In this document: positions 8,403-16,750 of the stretch, piece after piece
How the letters are laid out: every line of letters begins with the position of its first letter
Position numbering within the stretch: position 1 is the first letter of the stretch
DNA from: an uncultured Collinsella sp.
GTDB lineage: Bacteria; Actinomycetota; Coriobacteriia; Coriobacteriales; Coriobacteriaceae
Assembly: GCA_900542275.1 (NCBI GenBank)
Contig: UQMW01000019.1
Span: 1-31,068 of the forward strand
DNA length: 31,068 nucleotides
Direction of reading: 5' to 3'
Notes under the pieces: generated by a model
The model's input: only the letters and a program-made list of their open reading frames with translations
What the model was told of the DNA's origin: nothing
Databases searched by the model: none
Made by a program: the position numbers and the translations under genes

Positions 8403-8969
8403 ATGGATCTACACGAGCAGGGGATGAGCTCCCGCACGTTTGTAATCGCCGCCATCGTGTGCGTGCTGCTGCAGGCAGGCCTGGCACCGCAGATCTCCAT
8501 TGCGGGCGGTCGCGTCAACTTTATGATTATCCTGGTGTGCATAAGCGTGTTCTCGGGCGACCCGACCCGTGCCGTCGTGTGCGGTTTTTGCAGCGGCTTG
8601 TTCTATGACCTTTCCGCTGCCGTGCCGGTGGGCGTTATGTCGCTCCTGCTGACCGTGGGTTCTTTTGCCCTGGTGCATAGCGCCGCCGGTCAGACGGGCG
8701 GTACCCCGAGTGCGCGCGGCATCACTGTGGGTGCCTTCGCGCTCGTCATTAATGTGATCTACAGCATCATCTTGCTGTTTATGGGTTTGGAGACGAGCTT
8801 TGTCGTGGCGATCTTCGGCCATGCGCTGCCGTCTTCGATCCTGACGGGTTTGGTTGCCATTCCGTTTTTGATGTCCGGCGTCGTGCCGCAGTCCGGTTAT
8901 GGATTCTCCGCACGTGGCGGACGCCAGACGGGCATGCGCTTTAAGCCCAAGACCCGTAAGCTCAAATAG
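8403..8969 (+). CDS. mreD: Rod shape-determining protein MreD
   Basis: This is a small multi-pass membrane protein (188 residues from ATG 8403) with about five hydrophobic segments. Motifs match the family, such as the early helix with a FMIILVCISVFSG-like stretch and the following GFCSGLFYDLS. It is part of the elongasome with MreB and MreC. ATG 8403 is preferred over ATG 8397 because AGGGGG ends at 8395, which is only one base from 8397 but seven from 8403. The C terminus is basic (KPKTRKLK) and should be cytoplasmic. Confidence 0.88.
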   Translation: MDLHEQGMSSRTFVIAAIVCVLLQAGLAPQISIAGGRVNFMIILVCISVFSGDPTRAVVCGFCSGLFYDLSAAVPVGVMSLLLTVGSFALVHSAAGQTGGTPSARGITVGAFALVINVIYSIILLFMGLETSFVVAIFGHALPSSILTGLVAIPFLMSGVVPQSGYGFSARGGRQTGMRFKPKTRKLK

Positions 8970-8982
8970 GGGAGGCTCGTAG

Positions 8983-11052
8983 ATGTCTTCCCAGATGACG
9001 GTTATTATCGCCGGTATCGTGCTGGTTGTGGCCATCGTGGTCGCGCTGGTCATCATGCGTCGCGGCGATTCCCGTTTTACCTACGATACGCAGCATGGAA
9101 CGGCCCCGCGCGCCACCGAGGGCGAGGGCAATACCGCGGCGACCGCCTTTAAGGGCCGCTTCTCCATCCTCACCACGGGTGTGGGCGCGATGTTCGCGGC
9201 GCTTGCCGTCAAGCTGTGGGGCATGCAGATGGTCTCGTCGGACTATTACGAAAAGCAGGCTAATAGCAATCAGACGCGCACCGTTACCACACCCGCTGTG
9301 CGCGGCCGCATCCTCGACCGCAATGGCGTGGCACTTGTCCAGAACCGTCCCTCACTTGCTGTCGTGGCCTACCGCGACCTTGCCGAGGATGAGGTTCTGG
9401 TTCGCCATCTTGCCAACGTGCTCGGTATGCCCTACGTGGCGGTTCTGCGCAATATTCAGGACAATTCCGAGGGCGCCCAGAGCCTGCATACCATCGCGAC
9501 GGACGTCCGTCGTTCCACGGTTGCCTATATCAAGGAGCACGCAGGCGAGTTCCCGGGCGTCAAGATTGCCGAGCGTACCGAGCGCCAGTACCCGTACGGC
9601 GAGACGGCCTGTCACATTTTGGGCTATACCGGCACCATTACCTCCGAGCAGCTCGAGGCCCAGAATAAGAAAACCTCTGGCGATGATGATGCTTCTGCAG
9701 GCAAGATTACGTACCAGTCGGGCGATATCGTGGGCCAGGCGGGTGTTGAGAGCTACTACGAAAACCTGCTGCAGGGTATTCGTGGCGAGCAGACCGTCAA
9801 GGTCGATGCTTCGGGCAATGTGACCGGTCAGGCCGGCGCCGTGCCCGCCAAGGCCGGCTCCGACATTAAGCTCACGCTCGACCTTAAGATCCAACAGGCC
9901 TGTGAGACGGCGCTGGCGAGCGCCATCGAGCTTGCCAAGACCACTGGCTACAGCAATGCCGGCAACGGCGCTGTTGTGTGTCTCGATCCCAACAATGGCG
10001 AGATCCTGGGCATGGCGAGCGAGCCCAAGTTCGATCCGTCCGTCTTTATCGGCGGCGTCTCAAATGACGTGTGGACCGAGCTCAATGATGACAAGGGTTC
10101 GCACCCGCTGCTCAACCGCGCCATTAGCGGACAGTACATGTCGGCCTCGACCATCAAGCCGCTCTCGGCACTGGCCGGTCTTGAGTTTGGAACCTACACG
10201 TCGGGGCAGACGACCAACTGCACGGGCTATTGGACGGGTCTGGGCAAGTCGTGGGGCAAGTACTGCTGGCTGCATTCCGGCCACGGCACCATGACGCTGC
10301 AGTCGGGTATCGCCAACTCGTGCGACCCCGTCTTCTACGACATGGGCAAGGCGTTCTTTTATGACGAGCAACATTCCGAGGGCCTGCAGGAGGTCTTTCG
10401 TCGCTGGGGCCTAGGCAAGACCTGCGGTATCGATCTGCCGAGTGAGGGCGCGGGCCGTATTCCCGATGCCGAGTGGAAAGAGTCGTACTTTACCGACGCC
10501 TCTGCCGAGGACCGCAAGTGGAATGCCGGCGATATGACCAACATTGCCATCGGCCAGGGCGACATCCTGGTGACGCCCCTGCAGATGGCGTGCGCCTATA
10601 TGGGTCTTGCCAACGGCGGCAAACAGTACGTGCCTCACGTGTTTTTGTCTGCCGTGTCGCGCGATGGCGACGGCGATGCCTATAAGTACAACGGCAAGGG
10701 CAAGAAGAAGCGCCTGGAGGCCAAGATCAACAGCGATTCGGATTTGGCTCTTGTTCGCAACGGCATGCACGACGTGATTTACACGGCATCGACGTCCCTG
10801 GCGGCTCACTTTGGCACCCTGACGCCGCAGGTATACGGCAAGTCGGGCACGGGCGAGAAAAGCGGCGAGGACGAATACGCGTGGTTCTGCGCCTATGCGC
10901 CGGCCGATGATCCCAAGTATGTCATCGCTACTGTCCTGGAGCAGGGCGGCGGTGGCTCAGATACCGCGATGCATGTCGTGCGCGATGTGCTCGGCGTGAT
11001 TTATGACGAGCCCGATACCTCTTCGGCCTCGGGCGATTCTTCGGTTCGATAG
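8983..11052 (+). CDS. mrdA: Penicillin-binding protein 2, elongation transpeptidase
   Basis: This is a class B transpeptidase that cross-links peptidoglycan during side-wall growth, working with RodA. At 689 residues it carries the PBP dimer domain (about 95-275) with RGRILDRNG and the transpeptidase domain. The acylated serine is in STIK (S389-K392), the second motif appears as SCD (S446-D448), and the third is KSGTGE (K620). It is unusual in having two hydrophobic N-terminal segments (about 6-25 and 60-81) instead of one, separated by a polar loop. The ATG has the strong upstream GGGGAGG, so the extended N terminus looks real. It overlaps neither neighbour and is followed after 9 bases by rodA. 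Confidence 0.94.
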   Translation: MSSQMTVIIAGIVLVVAIVVALVIMRRGDSRFTYDTQHGTAPRATEGEGNTAATAFKGRFSILTTGVGAMFAALAVKLWGMQMVSSDYYEKQANSNQTRTVTTPAVRGRILDRNGVALVQNRPSLAVVAYRDLAEDEVLVRHLANVLGMPYVAVLRNIQDNSEGAQSLHTIATDVRRSTVAYIKEHAGEFPGVKIAERTERQYPYGETACHILGYTGTITSEQLEAQNKKTSGDDDASAGKITYQSGDIVGQAGVESYYENLLQGIRGEQTVKVDASGNVTGQAGAVPAKAGSDIKLTLDLKIQQACETALASAIELAKTTGYSNAGNGAVVCLDPNNGEILGMASEPKFDPSVFIGGVSNDVWTELNDDKGSHPLLNRAISGQYMSASTIKPLSALAGLEFGTYTSGQTTNCTGYWTGLGKSWGKYCWLHSGHGTMTLQSGIANSCDPVFYDMGKAFFYDEQHSEGLQEVFRRWGLGKTCGIDLPSEGAGRIPDAEWKESYFTDASAEDRKWNAGDMTNIAIGQGDILVTPLQMACAYMGLANGGKQYVPHVFLSAVSRDGDGDAYKYNGKGKKKRLEAKINSDSDLALVRNGMHDVIYTASTSLAAHFGTLTPQVYGKSGTGEKSGEDEYAWFCAYAPADDPKYVIATVLEQGGGGSDTAMHVVRDVLGVIYDEPDTSSASGDSSVR

Positions 11053-11061
11053 GAGGTTGCG

Positions 11062-12288
11062 ATGGATTTTTCTCCGGCGGATCTGTTCCGTTCAACCAAG
11101 ACCGGCTCTCGCAGCAGCCTGGACCGCGTCAACAAGCAACTTTCGGCCTCGCGCGGCACGTTTCGTCAAAAGGTGCATATCGGTGTGCTCGTGGCTACAG
11201 TGGCGCTTGTCGCCTACGGTGCCATCATTATCTGGTCGGCTTCGCAGTTTAAGGCCGATGCTTCGTTCTCACGCCATCTGTTGGGAATTGGTATCGGGGC
11301 GGTGTTGGCGGTGCTGGTCTGGCGTACCGATCTGCGCGGCATCTCTAACTTCTCGACGGCGCTGCTCGTCATCGACCTGATCGTGATCTTCTCGCCCAAG
11401 ATTCCGGGCCTGTCCTATACGGGCGGTCTGGGCATGACGGGCTGGATCAAGATTCCCGGTATCGGCTTGACATTCCAGCCGGTTGAGCTTGCCAAGCTCA
11501 TCACCATCTTCTTTATCGCCACGCTTGGCTCGCAGTATAACGGCCGCATCGATACCGTTCGCGACTACGTCAAGCTCTGCGGCATGCTGTCCATTCCGTT
11601 TTTGGCCGTCGTCGCCATGGGCGACCTGGGCTCGGGCCTGGTCGTGCTGGTCTCGGGCGCCATCGTCATCTGCATGAGCGGTGCGCGCCGCGAATGGGTG
11701 CTGTCGACCCTGGCCCTGCTCGTGGGCCTGGTGGCCCTCGTCCTGGCGCTCGATTCGGTCTTTGATTCGTTGCTCGGCCACGATGTGCTCATCAAGCAGT
11801 ATCAGATGAACCGTCTGACGGTCTTTATCGACCCCGATAATGCCGATTCGGACGATGCCTACAACCTGCAGCAGTCGCTTATCGCCGTTGGCTCGGGCGG
11901 CTTCTTTGGTAAGGGTTTGGGCCATGCGACGCAGTCGGCCGGCGGCTTTCTGCCTGAGTTCCACACCGACTTCGTCTTCGCCTTCCTGTCCGAGACCTTT
12001 GGCTTTTGCGGTTCCTTTTTGCTCCTGTGCCTCTACGTGCTGCTGATCTTTTCGACGATTCGCGTCGCCTTTAAGTGTGAGTCGCTGTTCTTGCGCCTTT
12101 CGTGTGTGGGCATCGTTGGCATGTGGGCGTTCCAGACCTTCGAAAACATCGGCATGTGCATCGGCATGATGCCGATTACCGGTATTCCGCTACCGTTTAT
12201 TAGCTTTGGTTCGTCTTCGATGATGATTCAGCTGCTGACGGTGGGTATCGTACAATCCATATGGCGGCATCGTTCGGGCGCCGCGTAA
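11062..12288 (+). CDS. rodA: Peptidoglycan glycosyltransferase RodA (SEDS family)
   Basis: This SEDS protein polymerises lipid II into glycan strands during elongation, paired with the PBP2 encoded just upstream. The 408 residues have a ~40-residue cytoplasmic N terminus and about ten membrane helices. The family signature is clear: FQPVELAKL, then GDLGSGLV, the large loop with NLQQSLIAVGSGGFFGKGLG, HTDFVFAFLSETFGF and the final GIPLPFISFGSSS. The ATG start has AGGAGG 6 bases upstream. FtsW is the close paralogue, but pairing with PBP2 and mreBCD favours RodA. Confidence 0.94.
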   Translation: MDFSPADLFRSTKTGSRSSLDRVNKQLSASRGTFRQKVHIGVLVATVALVAYGAIIIWSASQFKADASFSRHLLGIGIGAVLAVLVWRTDLRGISNFSTALLVIDLIVIFSPKIPGLSYTGGLGMTGWIKIPGIGLTFQPVELAKLITIFFIATLGSQYNGRIDTVRDYVKLCGMLSIPFLAVVAMGDLGSGLVVLVSGAIVICMSGARREWVLSTLALLVGLVALVLALDSVFDSLLGHDVLIKQYQMNRLTVFIDPDNADSDDAYNLQQSLIAVGSGGFFGKGLGHATQSAGGFLPEFHTDFVFAFLSETFGFCGSFLLLCLYVLLIFSTIRVAFKCESLFLRLSCVGIVGMWAFQTFENIGMCIGMMPITGIPLPFISFGSSSMMIQLLTVGIVQSIWRHRSGAA

Positions 12289-12306
12289 CCGCTGGAGGGG
12301 TTTGCT

Positions 12307-13236
12307 ATGAAAATTCCCGTAGATAAGCTGACCCGCGCTTTTAAGATGGGCGCGTCCGTTAAGAAGGATTCCGATACGCCGGTGCGCGTCTCGGTCTATT
12401 TGGATTCGTCCGCCTCGCGCTTTCTGGCCGAGACGGTGCGTGACGCCTTTGTGCCGCAGACGACCTCGGGCATTGTGCGCGTCGAGCGTTTGGGGGAGGA
12501 GCGAATTGCTCCAAAGACCGATACCGATGTGGTACTGGTGCTCTCGTGCGGCTCCGACCGCTTGGAGAGTGCCGTGCAGGAGCTCGTGATCGCCGGCGCG
12601 CCCGTGTGCGTGCTTGCCGAGTCTGCTGTGGAGGTGCCGTTTATCGAGGAGTCCACGCCTATGCTCGGCGTGGTAGCGGCAACCGATAAGACGTATCTGC
12701 TCGAGACGCTTGCCCGCTGGATTCTCGATCGCACCGACAAGGAAACGGCTTTTGCGGCGAACTTTGCCTTCATGCGCATCGCGGCGGCCAATCGTATCAT
12801 CACCTCGTGCGCGCTCACCAATATGGCGACCGGTGCGCTGGTGTTTTTGCCGGGCGCCGATTATCCCGTGATGGCGCTGGCGCAGGTGGGCATGCTCTTT
12901 GAGCTCGCTGCCGTCTTTGGACGCGGCATTAAGCCTGAGCGCGGCTACGAGGTCGCGGGCGTGCTTGCCGGCGGTCTTGTGATCCGCGCGGTCACCCGCG
13001 CGCTCGTCAAGCAGACGCCACATATTGGGTTTGCCGTCAAGGCGCTTACTGCCGCCGCGGGCACCTATGGCATGGGCCGTGCGCTCGTTTCGCTCTACGA
13101 GCGCGATGTCGACTACAGCCGTGCCAACGAGGTGGTCACTGCCACGTTCTCCCGCGTTCGCGATCTGGTGACCACGGTCGCGGGCGCTACCCGTCCTATG
13201 GCGTCCTACGAGGACGCATCCGATCTCGCTGCTTAG
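12307..13236 (+). CDS. DUF697 (YcjF-like) membrane protein, unknown function
   Basis: This protein has 309 residues. The first ~135 are soluble and alpha/beta in character, with VSVYLDSSASRFLAE and VVLVLSCGSDRL strands, somewhat like a degenerate nucleotide-binding fold, but I see no P-loop. Residues ~170-275 contain three hydrophobic stretches with the pattern of DUF697/YcjF proteins: small hydrophobic residues around MALAQVGMLFELAAVFG, a Gly-rich helix, then AAGTYGMGRALVSLYE. DUF697 domains often accompany GTPases. No GTPase is encoded here, though the soluble N-terminal part could be a remnant. It starts 18 bases after rodA and runs into the radical SAM gene after 10 bases, so it is probably co-transcribed with the elongasome. 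The family call is moderate. Confidence 0.6.
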   Translation: MKIPVDKLTRAFKMGASVKKDSDTPVRVSVYLDSSASRFLAETVRDAFVPQTTSGIVRVERLGEERIAPKTDTDVVLVLSCGSDRLESAVQELVIAGAPVCVLAESAVEVPFIEESTPMLGVVAATDKTYLLETLARWILDRTDKETAFAANFAFMRIAAANRIITSCALTNMATGALVFLPGADYPVMALAQVGMLFELAAVFGRGIKPERGYEVAGVLAGGLVIRAVTRALVKQTPHIGFAVKALTAAAGTYGMGRALVSLYERDVDYSRANEVVTATFSRVRDLVTTVAGATRPMASYEDASDLAA

Positions 13237-13246
13237 GGGTTTTCCG

Positions 13247-15124
13247 TTGCGCGTTCCGTATCAAGACTGTTTTCATTTAATTGAGCCGCTGCTCGCCAAG
13301 GTCGAAAAGCCGAGTCGCTATATCGATCACGAGTGGGGCACGCTTTCAAAGGCCGATGCCGACTACCGTTGCTGCCTGATCTACCCGGATGTGTACGAGG
13401 TCGGTCTGCCCAACCAGGGTATCGCCATCCTCTACAACATCCTTAACCAGGCCGAGGGCATCTCCTGCGAGCGTGGCTATGTGCCGTGGCCCGATATGGG
13501 TGACGCCATGCGCGAGGCGGGTATTCCGCTGCTGTCGCTCGAGGGTGCCGCCCCCGTCGCTTCGTTTGATATCGTCGGTCTGCATGTGCCGCACGAGATG
13601 GCGGTGACGAACTTCCTTGAGGCACTCGACCTCGCTGGCATTCCGCTGTTAGCGGCCGACCGAGGTGAAGACGACCCCATCATCATCGCCGGCGGCCCCT
13701 CGGTGTACAACCCCGAGCCGTACGCGGCCTTCTTCGATGCCATCCTCATCGGCGAGGGCGAGGAATCGCTGCTCGAGACCTGCCAGCTGCATCGTCGCCT
13801 GCGCGACGAAGGAGTCCCGCGCGCGCAGATTGTTGAGCAGTTTGCATCCATTGCCGGCAACTACGTGCCGTCGCTCTATGAGGTTCGTCACGACGAGCCC
13901 TGCTCGCCGCATGGCTACACCGTGCCGCGCGAGGGCAAGGATGCGCCGACCGTGGTCTACAAACGCGTCGTCGAGGATTTCGGCGCCACGAATCCGCTGT
14001 CGCAGTCGTGCGTGCCCTATGCGCAGCTGGTTCACGACCGCCTGTCTATCGAGATTCTGCGCGGCTGCGCTCGCGGCTGTCGTTTTTGCCAGGCCGGCAT
14101 GACGTATCGCCCGGTGCGTGAGCGTTCGGCCGACCAGATCGTCTCGTCGGTGATTCAGGGTCTGGAAAAGACCGGCTATGACGAGGTGTCGCTGACCTCG
14201 CTCTCCACGACCGACCACTCCTGCATTCGTGACGTGCTCGGCAGGCTCAACCGTCGCCTGGAGGATACGGGTATTCGCGTGTCTATTCCGTCGCAGCGCT
14301 TGGATTCGTTTGGCGTGGATATGGCCGAGTCGGTCGCCGGCGAAAAGAAGGGCGGCCTGACGTTCGCGCCCGAGGCCGGCAGCCAGCGCATGCGCGACAT
14401 CATTAACAAGAACGTGACCGAGGAGGACCTGGACCGTGCGGCCAAGGCGGCCTTCGAGGCCGGCTGGAACCGCATGAAGCTCTACTTTATGATGGGCCTT
14501 CCCGGCGAGCGCGACGAGGACATCGTGGCCATCGCCAATCTGGCCGATCACGTGCTGGAGCTCGGTCGTTCCGTGGTGCCCAAGGCTCGTCGCGGCTCGA
14601 TCTCGGTGTCCATCTCGGTTTCGGTGTTTATCCCCAAGGCTGCCACGCCGTTCCAGTGGTGCCCGCAGCTCGACTACGACGACGTCAAGCGTCGCCAGAA
14701 GCTGCTTATCACGAGCGTTCGCAACCGTGCCGTCCGCGTGCATTACCACGATGCCGAGACCTCGCTCATCGAGGCCGCGCTCTCCCGCGCCGGTCGTGAC
14801 ATGACGCCCGTCATCATCGATGCTTGGCGCTCGGGGTCTCGCTTTGACGCCTGGGTAGAGCATTTCTCGCTCGATAACTGGAAGGAGGCTGCTGCCAAAA
14901 ACGGCATCGACCTCAATGAGCTTGTGCACCTGCCCTACGAGTTGGACTGGCGTCTGCCGTGGGAGCATGTGAGCCCCGGCTGCACGCGCGGCTTCCTCGA
15001 GCGCGAGTACCGTCGCTCGCTCGAGGGTGTCACGACTCCCGACTGCACTCGCACGTCGTGCACCGGCTGCGGAATCTGCCCCACGCTCCACGCCAAGAAT
15101 GTATTGATGGGTGATCGCGCATGA
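13247..15124 (+). CDS. TIGR03960-type radical SAM protein with B12-like domain
   Basis: This protein has 625 residues. An N-terminal B12-binding-like Rossmann domain (about 40-190) contains DVYEVGLPNQG and GGPSVYNPEP. It lacks the histidine of the DxHxxG cobalamin motif, so B12 binding is doubtful. The radical SAM domain has the cluster motif CxxxCxxC at C274, C278 and C281. The C terminus carries four more cysteines, C600-x4-C605-x2-C608-x2-C611, possibly a second metal site. The overall layout matches the widespread but uncharacterised TIGR03960 family, usually found beside TIGR03936 and rplU; an RNA or ribosome modification role is inference. TTG 13247 is chosen on AGGGGT 6 bases upstream. 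The stop overlaps the next gene by 4 bases. Confidence 0.87.
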   Translation: MRVPYQDCFHLIEPLLAKVEKPSRYIDHEWGTLSKADADYRCCLIYPDVYEVGLPNQGIAILYNILNQAEGISCERGYVPWPDMGDAMREAGIPLLSLEGAAPVASFDIVGLHVPHEMAVTNFLEALDLAGIPLLAADRGEDDPIIIAGGPSVYNPEPYAAFFDAILIGEGEESLLETCQLHRRLRDEGVPRAQIVEQFASIAGNYVPSLYEVRHDEPCSPHGYTVPREGKDAPTVVYKRVVEDFGATNPLSQSCVPYAQLVHDRLSIEILRGCARGCRFCQAGMTYRPVRERSADQIVSSVIQGLEKTGYDEVSLTSLSTTDHSCIRDVLGRLNRRLEDTGIRVSIPSQRLDSFGVDMAESVAGEKKGGLTFAPEAGSQRMRDIINKNVTEEDLDRAAKAAFEAGWNRMKLYFMMGLPGERDEDIVAIANLADHVLELGRSVVPKARRGSISVSISVSVFIPKAATPFQWCPQLDYDDVKRRQKLLITSVRNRAVRVHYHDAETSLIEAALSRAGRDMTPVIIDAWRSGSRFDAWVEHFSLDNWKEAAAKNGIDLNELVHLPYELDWRLPWEHVSPGCTRGFLEREYRRSLEGVTTPDCTRTSCTGCGICPTLHAKNVLMGDRA

Positions 15125-15933
15125 GTGAGCGCCTGACCGACAACCCCACGCTCTTTAGACTTCGTGTTCGCTATGGCAAGCGCGATCACCTTAAGTACCT
15201 GGGCCATCTCGAAGTAATCCATACCATTGAGCGCATCGTGCGCCGTGCGGGACTTCCCTATGCCGTCACGCAGGGCTTCTCTCCGCACATGCGCGTGGGC
15301 TTCTCTTCGGCGCTACCGGTGGGTACGTCGTCGACCTGCGAGTGGTATGACCTGTTTATGACCGAGTTCGTGGCGCTCGACGAGGCGTTTGGGCGCCTGG
15401 CTGCGGCCTCTCCGGCCGATCTGGCGCCCATCGAGGCGGCGTACATCGACGTGCGCACGCCGGCGCTCACGGCTCAGCTTACGCGTCTGTCGTACCGTAT
15501 CGACTTGCACCTGGACCCCGAAGCCCCCGTGAGCGCCGACGAGGTGCGCGCTGCGATTGACACGCTGCGCGCGGGTCATGGTATTGACTATGCGCGCGGC
15601 AAAAAGAGCAAGCGCTTAGACCTTGACCACACACTGGTGGGCTATGAGATCACGGCGGGGGAGCGTCCGGACCATCTGGTGCTCATGCTCGACACCCATG
15701 CCGACAACGAGGGCTCCATGCGTCCGGAGATTTTGCTTTCCGCTGCTGATGTTTTGTTGCAGGGCTTGACCCCGGGCGTCGATGCACCTATTGTTTCCAC
15801 CGGTATGCAAGACCTCGTGACCATCTGCTCCTACGATGTCGAGCGTCAGAATCAAGCATGCGAGGACGACGAGGGCCGACTCGTCAGCCCCATACCTGTG
15901 CGAACTTGTGGATTTGCTCCACATACTCGTTGA
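15121..15933 (+). CDS. TIGR03936 / DUF2344 radical SAM-linked protein
   Basis: This 270-residue protein is the usual partner of the preceding radical SAM enzyme. The start matches the family closely: FRLRVRYGKRDHLKYLGHLEVIH, then a GFSPHMRVGFSSALPVG motif. It has no membrane segment and no cysteine cluster. The ATG overlaps the upstream TGA (ATGA), indicating translational coupling and a fixed ratio of the two proteins. In some bacteria the two are fused or followed by ribonuclease G; here no RNase G gene intervenes before rplU. The rplU promoter overlaps its last codons. Its biochemical role is unknown. Confidence 0.88.
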   Translation: MSERLTDNPTLFRLRVRYGKRDHLKYLGHLEVIHTIERIVRRAGLPYAVTQGFSPHMRVGFSSALPVGTSSTCEWYDLFMTEFVALDEAFGRLAAASPADLAPIEAAYIDVRTPALTAQLTRLSYRIDLHLDPEAPVSADEVRAAIDTLRAGHGIDYARGKKSKRLDLDHTLVGYEITAGERPDHLVLMLDTHADNEGSMRPEILLSAADVLLQGLTPGVDAPIVSTGMQDLVTICSYDVERQNQACEDDEGRLVSPIPVRTCGFAPHTR

Positions 15934-15958
15934 CGGGGGTATTTTCGCCTGCTACTAT
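15930..15958 (+). promoter_or_regulatory. Promoter of rplU-rpmA
   Basis: TTGACG (15930-15935) and TACTAT (15953-15958) are separated by 17 bp and include an extended TGC before the -10. The -35 element overlaps the stop codon of the preceding gene. Transcription would start near 15965, leaving a leader of only about 35 bases, too short for a complex riboregulator. Confidence 0.75.
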
Positions 15959-16000
15959 ATTCGGCTGTTGCACTAACTGATGCATGAAGGGCAAGTAAAC

Positions 16001-16375
16001 ATGTACGCAATCGTTAACACGGGCGGCAAGCAGTACAAGGTCGCCACCGACGATGTCATCACCGTCGAGAAGATCGAGGGCAATGAGGGCGACAAGGTCA
16101 CCCTGCCGGTCATCTTCCTCAACGATGGTAAGAAGATCGTCACCGATCCCGACAAGCTGGCCAAGGCCAAGGTTACCGCTCAGATCGTTGAGCAGTTCAA
16201 GGGCGAGAAGCAGCTGGTCTTCAAGTTCCACAAGCGTAAGCGCTATCGTCGTCTGAAGGGTCACCGTCAGCAGCTCACCAAGCTGAAGATCGTGAAGGTC
16301 CAGGCTACGTCCCGCGCCAAGAAGGCTGTCAAGGCAGAGGCCGAGGCTGTTGCCGAGGCTCCCGTCGCCGAGTAG
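16001..16375 (+). CDS. rplU: 50S ribosomal protein L21
   Basis: L21 binds 23S rRNA in the large subunit. The 124-residue product begins MYAIVNTGGKQYKV, the classical L21 start, and contains KFHKRKRYRRLKGHRQ, the rRNA-binding basic motif. ATG 16001 is preferred over ATG 15980, which would add seven unrelated residues; GAAGGG lies about 10 bases upstream. The last ~20 residues form an Ala/Glu/Lys-rich extension beyond the usual ~103-residue family length. It is followed after 33 bases by rpmA. Confidence 0.95.
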   Translation: MYAIVNTGGKQYKVATDDVITVEKIEGNEGDKVTLPVIFLNDGKKIVTDPDKLAKAKVTAQIVEQFKGEKQLVFKFHKRKRYRRLKGHRQQLTKLKIVKVQATSRAKKAVKAEAEAVAEAPVAE

Positions 16376-16408
16376 ATTACACTCGTAACGAAAGAGTAGG
16401 TATACACA

Positions 16409-16666
16409 ATGGCACACAAAAAAGGACTCGGTTCCTCCCGTAATGGCCGTGACTCCCGCGGTCAGCGCCTTGGCACGAAGCGCTATGCCGGCCAGACGGT
16501 AACCACGGGCACGATTCTCGTCCGTCAGCACGGCACGCACATCCACCCGGGTGAGAACGTTGGCCGTGGCAAGGACGACACGCTGTTCGCGCTGGTCGAC
16601 GGTACCGTTGAGTTCCACAAGGGTATCAAGCACAGGGTCAGCGTACGCCCGCTCGCGAACGCGTAA
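16409..16666 (+). CDS. rpmA: 50S ribosomal protein L27
   Basis: L27 reaches into the peptidyl-transferase centre with its N terminus. The 85-residue protein starts AHKKGLGSSRNGRDS and contains GTHIHPGENVGRGKDDTLF, which is diagnostic. The N-terminal sequence starts directly at the conserved AHKKG, with no Firmicute-type cleavable extension. It shares the rplU promoter; a terminator follows. Confidence 0.96.
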   Translation: MAHKKGLGSSRNGRDSRGQRLGTKRYAGQTVTTGTILVRQHGTHIHPGENVGRGKDDTLFALVDGTVEFHKGIKHRVSVRPLANA

Positions 16667-16691
16667 TTTACCCTTCATAGAGCACATATGT

Positions 16692-16735
16692 GGGAGGCAC
16701 TTGAGTTTTAGGATTCAAGGGTCTCCCTCTTTTTG
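16692..16735 (+). terminator. Intrinsic terminator between rpmA and obgE
   Basis: GGGAGGCACTTGA (16692-16704) pairs with TCAAGGGTCTCCC (16715-16727) over 13 positions, with one mismatch and one G-U. A ten-base loop and the tract TCTTTTTG complete it. The obgE Shine-Dalgarno TAGGAGG follows directly at 16736, leaving no room for a promoter between terminator and obgE. The site may act as a partial terminator that sets the ratio of ribosomal proteins to ObgE. Confidence 0.85.
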
Positions 16736-16750
16736 TAGGAGGCGATTCTG

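Noticed and set aside
15980..16000. Seven-residue N-terminal extension of L21
   Set aside because: ATG 16001 gives the conserved MYAIV start; the earlier ATG lacks an upstream ribosome binding site.
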